The notes: generated by a model not told the origin, from the letters alone. A stretch of 6,293 bases of DNA from Deltaproteobacteria bacterium UBA6930 (GCA_002450755.1 DKAI01000021.1:1-6293), one strand, 5' to 3'. Shown: positions 1 through 5,636, counted from the first letter of the stretch. Numbers and translations: made by a program.

Positions 1-113
1 GAGTCACCTAAGGCCGGGTAATTGTGAGGATCTCGCTCATCGATGCTTAGAGTCTTATCACCTGAATCGAGATTATTGGTGAGAGTGATTAGATTTCTGC
101 AATCGTTCTTATG

Positions 114-143
114 TTGACTGGGTGTCTAAAAGGCATTTACAAC
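114..143 (+). promoter_or_regulatory. Possible sigma70-type promoter for the Nudix gene
   Basis: TTGACT at 114-119 matches five of six bases of a -35 box. TACAAC at 138-143 (four of six) follows at an 18-base spacing. Transcription would start near 150, inside the reading frame that opens at ATG 111, which fits the later TTG start at 267. The -10 match is weak, so this is inference from consensus only. Confidence 0.3.
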
Positions 144-253
144 ATAATCAGATCTAGGGATAGGACTCTAGCGGTGGATTTTATTACCTGTAGCGAGAAC
201 CCGATTTGGTTCTCGAAAGAGAAATTCTCTTGGAAAAATATTCAGGAGAGCGC

Positions 254-259
254 GAGGGA
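254..259 (+). promoter_or_regulatory. Ribosome-binding site deciding the Nudix start
   Basis: GAGGGA lies 7 bases before TTG 267. Neither ATG 111 nor ATG 309 has a comparable purine-rich site at a usable distance. GTG 174 has only an AGG 9 bases upstream. This is the main reason to prefer TTG 267. Confidence 0.5.
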
Positions 260-266
260 ACGGCTC

Positions 267-776
267 TTGACCAGTAAATCCAGATTTAAAGTCAATGTGA
301 CTACCCTGATGTTCGTCCGCCGTAACCGTACTGTTTTGCTTAACCGCCATAGGGAAGGCTCAAGGTTTTCAGGCTACTGGAATGGGGTTGGGGGGCATCT
401 GGAAACGGGAGAAGATATACAACAAGCTGCGTGCCGAGAGGTGGCAGAAGAAGCGGGTATAGAAGTCAGAAATTCTCGACTACGTTTAGTATTGCATGAA
501 AGTAATTGTCATGGAGAGGGCAATTTGGTGTTTTGGTTCGTGGCGGATTGGTCTTCTGGGACTTTGCATCCGGAGCCCGGCGCAGAGCTTCGCTGGGTCC
601 CTCTGGAAAAAGTGTCAGAGCTAAAACTTCTTCCCGACGTTCGAGAAGTTTGGTCTTGGCTTTTCAAGATAGGTCCTGCGAGATATGGGTGTCAGATCTA
701 CAATGTCGATGGTACTGGTGAGCTTCGGATTGAGCATGCCAGAACTAGTAGATTTGGTTTGGTAAAGGAAGGGTAG
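267..776 (+). CDS. Nudix hydrolase, MutT/MTH1-like
   Basis: This is a Nudix hydrolase, a family that cleaves nucleoside diphosphates linked to another group, including oxidised dNTPs and nucleotide sugars. It is probably cytosolic, and the substrate cannot be read from the sequence. A perfect Nudix box (GX5EX7REUXEEXGU) lies at residues 43-65 counted from the TTG start, beginning GHLETGE and ending REVAEEAGI. Its RE and EE residues are the usual magnesium-binding and catalytic groups. The preceding WNGVGGH stretch resembles MTH1-like 8-oxo-dGTPases. A beta-strand start (VNVTTLMFV) follows the proposed start closely, giving about 169 residues, normal for the family. An ATG at 111 would add 52 unfamiliar residues and lacks a ribosome-binding site; GTG 174 is another option. 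The stop is 5 bases before the DUF1232 gene, so the two are probably co-transcribed. The family call is secure; the start is moderately supported. Confidence 0.88.
   Translation: MTSKSRFKVNVTTLMFVRRNRTVLLNRHREGSRFSGYWNGVGGHLETGEDIQQAACREVAEEAGIEVRNSRLRLVLHESNCHGEGNLVFWFVADWSSGTLHPEPGAELRWVPLEKVSELKLLPDVREVWSWLFKIGPARYGCQIYNVDGTGELRIEHARTSRFGLVKEG
766..773 (+). promoter_or_regulatory. Strong ribosome-binding site for the DUF1232 gene
   Basis: AGGAAGGG ends directly before the Nudix stop codon and lies 8 bases before TTG 782. It supports the TTG start and suggests translational coupling with the Nudix gene. Confidence 0.6.
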
Positions 777-781
777 ACTTC

Positions 782-1234
782 TTGCCGACTAAACACGATG
801 CGAAACTAGAAATTGAGTTAAATCCGAAGGAACGAACGTTTTATGATCGACTTCGTCATAGTGTATTTGACCGGTTCGATCGTGATGGGGTCGGGCTTAG
901 GGATATTCTTTTCCTTCTTCCAGATATTGGAGTTTTGTTATTAAGGCTACTAAAAGACAAGCGTGTACCGCGCAAGGATAAAACGGTTGCATTGCTTGGG
1001 GTCGGGTACTGGATTTCCCCAATCGATTTCTTTCCAGCATGGATTTTCGGGCCGATCGGGTTTTTGGACGATCTTCTTATATTGTTTGCGGCAGTTTCGA
1101 GCATAGTGAATCACGTGCACCCGGATGTTCTTCGCTCTCATTGGCCAGGACAAGGTGCCGTACTCACCGTTGTGTGTCGCCTCTCGGCGTGGTCCGAGCG
1201 TAAAATTGGTCGTAGGCTGCGTCGCTTTCTCTAA
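782..1234 (+). CDS. DUF1232 / YkvA-family small membrane-associated protein
   Basis: This is a 150-residue protein with a DUF1232 core at about residues 57-110. The family signature is visible in order: a basic segment with VPRKDKTVALLG, then YWISPIDFFP at about 76-85, then GFLDDLLIL at about 93-101. The two hydrophobic stretches suggest membrane association. The biochemical role of the family is not established, and I do not assign one. The C-terminus is rich in arginine and lysine (SERKIGRRLRRFL). The start is TTG, chosen because a strong ribosome-binding site sits 8 bases upstream and no ATG is available before the core. It follows the Nudix gene by 5 bases and is likely in the same operon. 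Its TAA stop interleaves with the stop of the convergent thioesterase gene. Confidence 0.8.
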   Translation: MPTKHDAKLEIELNPKERTFYDRLRHSVFDRFDRDGVGLRDILFLLPDIGVLLLRLLKDKRVPRKDKTVALLGVGYWISPIDFFPAWIFGPIGFLDDLLILFAAVSSIVNHVHPDVLRSHWPGQGAVLTVVCRLSAWSERKIGRRLRRFL

Positions 1235-1683
1235 ACTTGTTGGATATTCGTCGATCTGGATTCCGCAGATAAATCTTTCAGTTGACGTCGTTTTTCACTA
1301 GGAATTCGTCTTGGATTTCCGTGTTCATCGACCAATGCATGTTCTGTGGTGCCAGTAGCGAAGATAGTTCCTCCGCTTTGTATTATGTAGCTTAGCCCTA
1401 TCGAAGCGCCCCGCGTCCACTCGAGCCATGTGACGATTTCAATTTCCTGATCAAAAGTAATGGGTTTTAGATAATCTGCCTGTGCCCTGGTTGTTGCGAA
1501 ATTCAAATTTAGGCTCATGTAGTCTGTGTAGGGACAATGATGTTCCTGCATCCATGCAACGCGAGCGAGTTCGAAAAAACGAATATGATTAGAGTGATGG
1601 ACAATCCCCATCGCGTCGGTTTCGAAGAATGCGACACGATGTAGTATTGAAGTTTTCGGAGCGGCAGTGAGAGCTTCAGTCAT
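1231..1683 (-). CDS. Acyl-CoA thioesterase, YbgC/4-hydroxybenzoyl-CoA thioesterase family
   Basis: This is a 150-residue hotdog-fold thioesterase that would hydrolyse an acyl-CoA to free acid and CoA in the cytosol. The N-terminal motif ETDAMGIVHHSNHIRFFE at about residues 21-38 is diagnostic; Asp23 matches the catalytic aspartate of the YbgC and 4-hydroxybenzoyl-CoA thioesterase group. The core extends to about residue 130, followed by a polar tail. The substrate cannot be predicted; short-chain aliphatic or aromatic acyl-CoAs are typical for the family. The ATG start at 1683 has a modest AGGG site 9 bases upstream. The gene begins 16 bases after the nuclease stop, so it is probably the second gene of a two-gene operon. 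There is no sign of linkage to tol-pal genes, the common neighbour of ybgC. Confidence 0.88.
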   Translation of the reverse strand: MTEALTAAPKTSILHRVAFFETDAMGIVHHSNHIRFFELARVAWMQEHHCPYTDYMSLNLNFATTRAQADYLKPITFDQEIEIVTWLEWTRGASIGLSYIIQSGGTIFATGTTEHALVDEHGNPRRIPSEKRRQLKDLSAESRSTNIQQV

Positions 1684-1699
1684 TTAATAGCGCCCTGTT

Positions 1700-2590
1700 T
1701 TAGAGGAGAGAAAGCTGGGAGTTAGAGGGATCCTCTCCATCTTCCTCGGAATCTTTCTCTCCATCTTTCTCGAAATTATCGTGAGTCGTTCTTTTTTCAG
1801 CATCATCTGCACGAAAGAGCGGGCAGATTTCTTTGTACTCACACCAAGAGCATAATGGACCTTTTCGTGGTTCCCATAACGTTTCCGTTCGGATTGCGTC
1901 AATGAGGTTGGTTACTTCTGTCTTCACCTGATTGAGTTCGCCCTCGTTCCTGCGAGTGACAAACATTCGGTTTGGCGTTACGTACCACCACACTAGCCTG
2001 ATCTCACCCTCAAAACCCTCGTCGCGGATGGCGATTTCGTAAAGAGACAATTGACGGTCTCGCCGTAAATATTTGGCCGCTGGCATTCTGGCGCTTGTTT
2101 TGTAGTCGTGTATTTCTATTGCTCCATCGGGGGCGCGTGCTAGGCGGTCGATGATGCCTCTTATTCGATATTGACCGTTCTCGTCAAGGTTAAAACGGAT
2201 TGGTCGCTCAAGACCGAGAGTTTCTCCGCTATCAAACGGATAGTGTCTCCTATAGAAATTTTCGATTCCTTTGGCTCCCATCGCTCGATAATGGCTGATA
2301 CTCAGGTTGTTTCTAACAATTCGAATTTTTTCTGGATTGTAGGCATCATCGAAATTCGCCTCATATCGTTTGAGGACCTGCGGTAAGGGGGGTACGACAC
2401 CATCATCTACGAATTGATATAGCCTTTCGAGAATTTCGTGAACACGTTTTCCTACGAAGGCTTCTATTCCTTCAGTGTCGACCTGGATTTTCTCTATATA
2501 CCGAAAGGCGTACTTTCGGGGGCAGTTTTCGTAAGAGGACAGGCTTGAGTGGCTAAAAACGTCTTGCACGCTGCTAGGATAGCTTCCCAT
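1700..2590 (-). CDS. RecB/Cas4-like PD-(D/E)XK nuclease with Fe-S cysteine signature
   Basis: This is a 296-residue PD-(D/E)XK superfamily protein, probably a single- or double-strand DNA exonuclease of the RecB C-terminal/Cas4/AddB type. The order of motifs is clear. SLSSYENCPRKYAFRY at about 16-31 contains Cys23. GKRVHEILERL at about 47-57 carries His51. GIIDRL holds Asp148, and HDYKT holds Asp162 and Lys164. QLSLY at 180-184 is the QxxxY motif. CSWCEYKEIC gives Cys247, Cys250 and Cys256. The four cysteines in C...CX2CX5C spacing match the 4Fe-4S cluster of Cas4 and AddB. All catalytic residues are present, so it should be active. The last 30 residues are a charged, mostly acidic tail outside the fold, encoded partly by a tandem repeat. 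No helicase, CRISPR array or cas gene is nearby. The ATG start at 2590 has only a weak ribosome-binding site; GTG at 2569 is an alternative. Confidence 0.85.
   Translation of the reverse strand: MGSYPSSVQDVFSHSSLSSYENCPRKYAFRYIEKIQVDTEGIEAFVGKRVHEILERLYQFVDDGVVPPLPQVLKRYEANFDDAYNPEKIRIVRNNLSISHYRAMGAKGIENFYRRHYPFDSGETLGLERPIRFNLDENGQYRIRGIIDRLARAPDGAIEIHDYKTSARMPAAKYLRRDRQLSLYEIAIRDEGFEGEIRLVWWYVTPNRMFVTRRNEGELNQVKTEVTNLIDAIRTETLWEPRKGPLCSWCEYKEICPLFRADDAEKRTTHDNFEKDGEKDSEEDGEDPSNSQLSLL
1733..1780. repeat. 24-base tandem duplication encoding the nuclease acidic tail
   Basis: Two adjacent 24-base units, 1733-1756 and 1757-1780, both begin CTCTCCATCTT or CTCTCCATCTTT and differ mainly in their last third. 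On the minus strand they encode an eight-residue period, read as EKDGEKDS-EEDGED in the C-terminal tail of the nuclease. The period is a multiple of three, so copy-number change would keep the frame. Confidence 0.6.
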
Positions 2591-2619
2591 GGTCTTAGAG
2601 AAAGTGTGGCCTATCCTAG
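2574..2619. repeat. Inverted repeat flanking the nuclease start codon
   Basis: CTAGGATAG at 2574-2582 and CTATCCTAG at 2611-2619 are perfect 9-base reverse complements separated by 28 bases. The nuclease ATG (2588-2590) lies in the loop. It could be a regulator operator or an mRNA hairpin around the start, or it could be chance. No bound factor is known from the sequence. Confidence 0.4.
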
Positions 2620-2686
2620 TTGTAAGGGATTATTTTGTTGTTTTCGAGTGCTTTGACGAATGTGCTTGGGGAAGGTGAGTAGACTT
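2591..2686. promoter_or_regulatory. Divergent intergenic region between nuclease and cysE
   Basis: This is the only head-to-head gap in the window, so it should hold promoters for both the minus-strand nuclease-thioesterase pair and the plus-strand cysE run. It is AT-rich at 2618-2645. TTGACG at 2653-2658 resembles a -35 box, but no good -10 follows at the right distance before the start codon. I cannot place either promoter confidently. Confidence 0.45.
2673..2678 (+). promoter_or_regulatory. Ribosome-binding site selecting ATG 2687 for cysE
   Basis: AGGTGA lies 8 bases before ATG 2687, a strong match to the 16S rRNA anti-Shine-Dalgarno complement. The earlier in-frame ATG at 2660 has nothing comparable upstream, so 2687 is preferred. 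Confidence 0.6.
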
Positions 2687-3562
2687 ATGGCAGCTCCGTC
2701 ATCGAGACCCGATTTTGAAGAGACGCTTAGTGCACTGTCTGGAAGTGGCGATGACGCCCTCTCCAAGGCAGATGCGGAAGGTTATCCCGATTGGGAGGCC
2801 GCGGTGGAATGGACTGAGCGCTTGAAGGCAGCTGTACTACACCAGAGAGACCGAGGGGCTTTGAGATCTACTTTGGCTTCTTTGAGAGACCGTTTTTTTG
2901 TCCTCCTGGACAAGGTAGGGCTACCCAGCGAACTAGAGCCTTCAGAGATATGGGAGGATCTTCAATCTGCCCTTCCGGGTGTCAGAGTTCAATTGGCCGA
3001 AGATGTGGAGGCCGCTTTCGAATGCGATCCAGCTGCTAAGAGTTTTGGGGAAATCGTGGCGGCATATCCCTCGATTTACAGCATTACGATCTACCGCTTG
3101 GCCAACGTCTTGTACCGTGCTGGAGTGCCCCAGCTACCGCGAATTATGGGTGAGCACGCGCACTCAAGAACAGGTATCGATATTCACCCGGGAGCGACCA
3201 TCGGCAGACGATTTTTTATTGATCACGGCACAGGTGTCGTGATTGGAGAAACCAGTGAGATTGGGGACAGGGTTCGGCTTTATCATGGAGTTACCCTAGG
3301 CGCATTCTCACCTCGACGAGGACAAACAATTCGAGGAACAAAGCGTCATCCCACGATTTGTGATGATGTCACAATCTATCCCGGAGCTACCATTCTCGGA
3401 GGCCAGACCGTAATCGGAGCAGGGAGCGTGATCAATGGAAACGCTTTTGTTACCGAAAGCGTACCATCGGGATCGAGAGTGATTCCGGAACCACCACGTC
3501 AAGAAGTAAGGACTGATAAGCTCTCTGACGATCGAGAGGGACAACTGCATTGGGATATTTAA
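2687..3562 (+). CDS. cysE: Serine O-acetyltransferase, EpsC-type
   Basis: This cytosolic enzyme transfers acetyl from acetyl-CoA to L-serine, giving O-acetylserine, the precursor of cysteine. Numbered from ATG 2687 (291 residues), an alpha-helical N-terminal half of about 160 residues leads into left-handed beta-helix hexapeptide repeats. Key motifs are DIHPGATIG with Asp165, the DHGTGVVIGET stretch with Asp179 and His180 (catalytic aspartate and histidine of the family), YHGVTLGA, and KRHPTI with His221. The length and the long insert before KRHP fit the EpsC-like subgroup rather than the shorter E. coli type. The chain ends HWDI; a C-terminal isoleucine is what CysE proteins insert into the CysK active site to form the cysteine synthase complex. 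The start at 2687 is chosen for its strong ribosome-binding site; ATG 2660 would add nine residues. The 3' end overlaps ccmH by 13 bases. Confidence 0.93.
   Translation: MAAPSSRPDFEETLSALSGSGDDALSKADAEGYPDWEAAVEWTERLKAAVLHQRDRGALRSTLASLRDRFFVLLDKVGLPSELEPSEIWEDLQSALPGVRVQLAEDVEAAFECDPAAKSFGEIVAAYPSIYSITIYRLANVLYRAGVPQLPRIMGEHAHSRTGIDIHPGATIGRRFFIDHGTGVVIGETSEIGDRVRLYHGVTLGAFSPRRGQTIRGTKRHPTICDDVTIYPGATILGGQTVIGAGSVINGNAFVTESVPSGSRVIPEPPRQEVRTDKLSDDREGQLHWDI
3535..3540 (+). promoter_or_regulatory. Ribosome-binding site for ccmH inside cysE
   Basis: AGAGGG lies 9 bases before TTG 3550, inside the last codons of cysE. It supports the TTG start and coupled translation of the two genes. Confidence 0.5.
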
Positions 3563-4026
3563 AGCGCTCGGCTTGTATCAAATTTTTTGTTTGTATCGTT
3601 GCGATTTGTATCGACGCGGATTCGACTCTAAGTATTGAGAAGGCTTCCGGCTGGGCCTATGAGTTGTCGGATGAATTAATGAGTCCCTATTGTCCTGGTC
3701 GAGCTCTTTCTGAGTGTCCCAGTTCTGCGGCAGAGGAATTAAGGCTTTGGATCATACAGCAAGAAAACTCCGGTATGTCTAGGGAATTCGTGGAGAGTGC
3801 TCTCCGCACTCGATATGGAGACATCTTATTGCAAGCTCCGAAGGCCGAAGGAGTAGGCTTAATTGCATATGTTGTTCCGGGAGGACTCTTCGTTGTAATC
3901 GGTCTAGTTGGATTACTTTTTATTTTAAGACGACGACAGATTGTAGCCTTCGATCTAGGGAAGATTAGTCCCGAAGTCTCTAAAAAAATTGATGAAGACC
4001 TTCTTAACCGCGACTTAAAGATTTGA
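3550..4026 (+). CDS. ccmH: CcmH/CycL-like cytochrome c maturation protein
   Basis: This is a 158-residue membrane-anchored protein resembling CcmH, the System I thiol oxidoreductase that keeps apocytochrome c cysteines reduced for heme attachment in the periplasm. A basic start plus hydrophobic segment at about 8-22 looks like a signal peptide or anchor. A short helical domain at about 36-92 contains the cysteine region, then ELRLWIIQQ and RYGDILLQAP, both typical of the CcmH fold. One membrane helix at about 103-126 ends in RRR, with a short cytoplasmic tail. The usual LRCXXC motif is replaced by LMSPYCPGRALSECPS, with Cys48 and Cys56 seven residues apart. I recall similar SPFCPG-type motifs in CcmH proteins of some non-model lineages, but cannot verify this here. 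The TTG start is supported by a ribosome-binding site within cysE. No other ccm gene is in the window. Confidence 0.78.
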   Translation: MGYLKRSACIKFFVCIVAICIDADSTLSIEKASGWAYELSDELMSPYCPGRALSECPSSAAEELRLWIIQQENSGMSREFVESALRTRYGDILLQAPKAEGVGLIAYVVPGGLFVVIGLVGLLFILRRRQIVAFDLGKISPEVSKKIDEDLLNRDLKI

Positions 4027-4042
4027 GTCGAAAAGTAAGGGT

Positions 4043-4061
4043 GTTGGGCTAACTCCCCAGC
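4043..4061 (+). other. Small stem-loop between ccmH and the adenosyltransferase gene
   Basis: GTTGGG at 4043-4048 can pair with CCCAGC at 4056-4061 (six pairs, one G-U) around a seven-base loop. The bases after it are TTATATTAA rather than a run of T, so it is at best a weak terminator. It may separate the transcript of ccmH from that of the downstream gene. Confidence 0.25.
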
Positions 4062-4062
4062 T

Positions 4063-4068
4063 TATATT
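4063..4068 (+). promoter_or_regulatory. Possible -10 box for a leaderless adenosyltransferase transcript
   Basis: TATATT (five of six matches to TATAAT) ends 6 bases before the GTG start at 4075, the spacing expected if transcription begins at the start codon itself. No clear -35 box lies 16-18 bases upstream. There is no Shine-Dalgarno sequence before the GTG, which fits leaderless translation but does not prove it. Confidence 0.3.
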
Positions 4069-4074
4069 AATGAA

Positions 4075-4632
4075 GTGAAGATTTACACAAGACGTGGCGA
4101 CCAAGGTGAAACGGATCTTTTTGGGGGGCTAAGGGTTGGCAAGGACGACGTCCGTGTAGAAGCATACGGCGCCGTCGATGAGCTTAATTCCGTAGTTGGC
4201 CTTGCATCTGCTCAGACACGGCAAGTCGATATTCGTAAGTTGTGCGATGCTGTACAGAGTGCGCTTTTCGATTTAGGTGCTTATCTTGCTACTCCGGAGG
4301 AATCTCGCCGCGAGAAGAGCGGCGTCCCCAAGCCCGAGAGAGAGCAGATAATTGAATTGGAGGAAGCAATTGATTTGTTTGAGGAAGAGCTTGCACCGCT
4401 TAAAAATTTTGTTCTTCCCGGAGGATCGATTCCTTCGGCCAGTTTTCACCTTGCCCGCACGGTTTGTCGTCGAGCGGAGAGAAATTGCGTTGCTTTGACG
4501 AGAATTTCACCCATTGATCCGCTTGTTTTAGGATATTTAAATCGTTTATCTGATTTTCTGTTTGTAGTGGCTCGTCTTGAGAATGCTCGTGCAAATGTTC
4601 CAGATGTAGAATGGTCGGCACGCAGGAAGTAA
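4075..4632 (+). CDS. Cob(I)alamin adenosyltransferase, PduO/MMAB type
   Basis: This cytosolic enzyme moves the adenosyl group of ATP onto cob(I)alamin, producing adenosylcobalamin, and can hand it directly to a mutase. At 185 residues it is normal for the PduO family. The N-terminal ATP-binding motif TRRGDQGETDLFGG is at residues 5-18, followed by EAYGAVDELNSVVG at 29-42. The conserved arginine helix ARTVCRRAERN is at 127-137, and the cobalamin-site signature YLNRLSDFLFVVAR is at 154-167. All family motifs are intact. The N-terminus KIYTRRGD fixes the GTG start at 4075; an ATG at 4070 is out of frame and runs into a stop after two codons. No ribosome-binding site is visible. The gene converges on meaB with 14 bases between stops, so its product likely supplies the cofactor of the mutase encoded opposite. 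Confidence 0.93.
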   Translation: MKIYTRRGDQGETDLFGGLRVGKDDVRVEAYGAVDELNSVVGLASAQTRQVDIRKLCDAVQSALFDLGAYLATPEESRREKSGVPKPEREQIIELEEAIDLFEEELAPLKNFVLPGGSIPSASFHLARTVCRRAERNCVALTRISPIDPLVLGYLNRLSDFLFVVARLENARANVPDVEWSARRK

Positions 4633-4646
4633 ATTCTTCCGTTGGT

Positions 4647-5636
4647 TTAGGGTTCGTTGGGTCGGTTGAGAAGTCCTTGGAGGAGCCCGCGTATTTCTTT
4701 GTCCAGGTGCATTAATGGTTCGTACGGGGATGGACTATGCCACTTCGAACAAAGTTCGCCTAGAACTCTATCGCCGCCAAGAGCCTCGAGACCGAGACTC
4801 CCGTATCTCAATAAAAACTCTTTCCTTATGAATTGATCACGACCTTCTCTCCTCCTCTGTAAGCCGATACCTCCTTGAAGGAAGTGTTTATGTTCGGTTA
4901 ACTGATCACATAACTCGCTTATTCCAGTTAGGTTTTCTCCTGATGTCAAAAGAACTGGTGGTTTCCAGTCATCATCGGTTTTAGTAGTGAGGCCAAGGGC
5001 TGATCGTAACTCGTCCAGTGAACGATCGGCTGAATTTCCCAGATCACATTTGTTTATTACGAAGATATCAGGTAGTTCCAAAATGCCTGCCTTCATGAAT
5101 TGTATAAGGTCACCTGCACCTGGTTGGCATACATAAACTAATGTGTCTACCAGTGTTCGAACTTCATCTTCTGACTGTCCGATCCCCACTGTTTCTATTA
5201 TTACAAGATCAAACGCTGCTTCTAGGATCGCAGCTCCGGCATGAGTAGCCGATGAAATTCCGCCAAGTCGATCGCGGGCGGCCATAGATCTTAAAAATGG
5301 TTGTTCGCTATCGGAGTGTTCTCGCATGCGGATCCGATCGCCGAGTAATGCCCCTCCCGTTTGTCTGCTTGAAGGATCAACGGCAATTATACCGGTCGTA
5401 AGCCCCTGCTCGGCGAGATTTAATGCGAGGGCATTTATGATGGTCGACTTTCCTGCGCCTGGAGGTCCGGTTATTCCAATTCTGGGTTTATTTTCGATAC
5501 CTGACAAAGCGCTGAGTAGTCGCTCTGCCTCCAACTTTTGTTTCGGACGCTGGTCATCAATGAGGTTGAGTGCCGATGCAATTGCGCGTCGGTCTCCTGC
5601 AAGTATCTGCTTCGGCAGATCAGTTTTTAAATTCAT
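4647..5636 (-). CDS. meaB: MeaB/ArgK-type GTPase chaperone of a B12-dependent mutase
   Basis: This is a 329-residue G3E-family P-loop GTPase that gates transfer of adenosylcobalamin to acyl-CoA mutases and protects them from inactivation. The Walker A motif GPPGAGKST is at residues 57-65. The VDPSS stretch at 86-90, followed by TGGALLGDR, is a family signature. ETVGIGQSE at 148-156 is the switch region, and NKCD at 195-198 is the guanine-specificity motif. The length and the helical N- and C-terminal arms, used for dimer formation in the family, are normal. Its ATG lies inside the end of the mutase gene (17-base overlap), and no good separate ribosome-binding site is visible, so translation is probably coupled to the mutase. 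The location directly after the mutase makes that enzyme the client. Older annotations name this family ArgK, a kinase role now considered wrong. Confidence 0.95.
   Translation of the reverse strand: MNLKTDLPKQILAGDRRAIASALNLIDDQRPKQKLEAERLLSALSGIENKPRIGITGPPGAGKSTIINALALNLAEQGLTTGIIAVDPSSRQTGGALLGDRIRMREHSDSEQPFLRSMAARDRLGGISSATHAGAAILEAAFDLVIIETVGIGQSEDEVRTLVDTLVYVCQPGAGDLIQFMKAGILELPDIFVINKCDLGNSADRSLDELRSALGLTTKTDDDWKPPVLLTSGENLTGISELCDQLTEHKHFLQGGIGLQRRREGRDQFIRKEFLLRYGSLGLEALGGDRVLGELCSKWHSPSPYEPLMHLDKEIRGLLQGLLNRPNEP
5605..5620. other. Hairpin at the mutase-meaB junction
   Basis: ATCTGC at 5605-5610 and GCAGAT at 5615-5620 form a perfect six-pair stem with a four-base loop. On the plus strand the loop is TTCG closed by C-G; on the transcribed minus strand it is CGAA. 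It begins at the last base of the mutase stop codon, within meaB codons 6-11. It could affect translation coupling or mRNA stability, or be chance. Confidence 0.3.

Larger units (their letters stand above)
1..266. other. Left-edge region with no confident gene
   Basis: No convincing gene is seen here. On the plus strand one frame is open from the edge to a TGA at 80-82 (26 codons) and could be the tail of an upstream gene, but its translation matches nothing I know. On the minus strand a frame is open from about 125 to the edge, but it has no ATG, GTG or TTG start. An in-frame extension of the downstream Nudix gene begins at ATG 111; it has no ribosome-binding site and about 50 residues of unfamiliar sequence, so I treat 111-266 as probable 5' leader. 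A possible promoter lies at 114-143. Confidence 0.5.

Noticed and set aside
3..125. Minus-strand open frame running off the left edge
   Set aside because: It has no ATG, GTG or TTG start after its upstream stop and no recognisable motif.
168..350. Minus-strand 60-codon frame and 506-721 plus-strand 71-codon frame within the Nudix gene
   Set aside because: Both are alternative frames of the Nudix gene with no domain signal.
1684..1902. Minus-strand 72-codon open frame over the nuclease C-terminus
   Set aside because: It is a shifted frame of the nuclease gene; its repeated KMER and PRKMER strings only reflect the 24-base DNA repeat.
1700..2590. Nuclease as a CRISPR Cas4
   Set aside because: The Fe-S and catalytic pattern is shared by RecB, AddB and solitary families; there are no direct-repeat arrays and no cas1, cas2 or other cas genes in the window.
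4625..4640. GGAAG-TAAATT-CTTCC stem between the convergent adenosyltransferase and meaB genes as a bidirectional terminator
   Set aside because: Only five base pairs and no T-run on either side; too weak to call.
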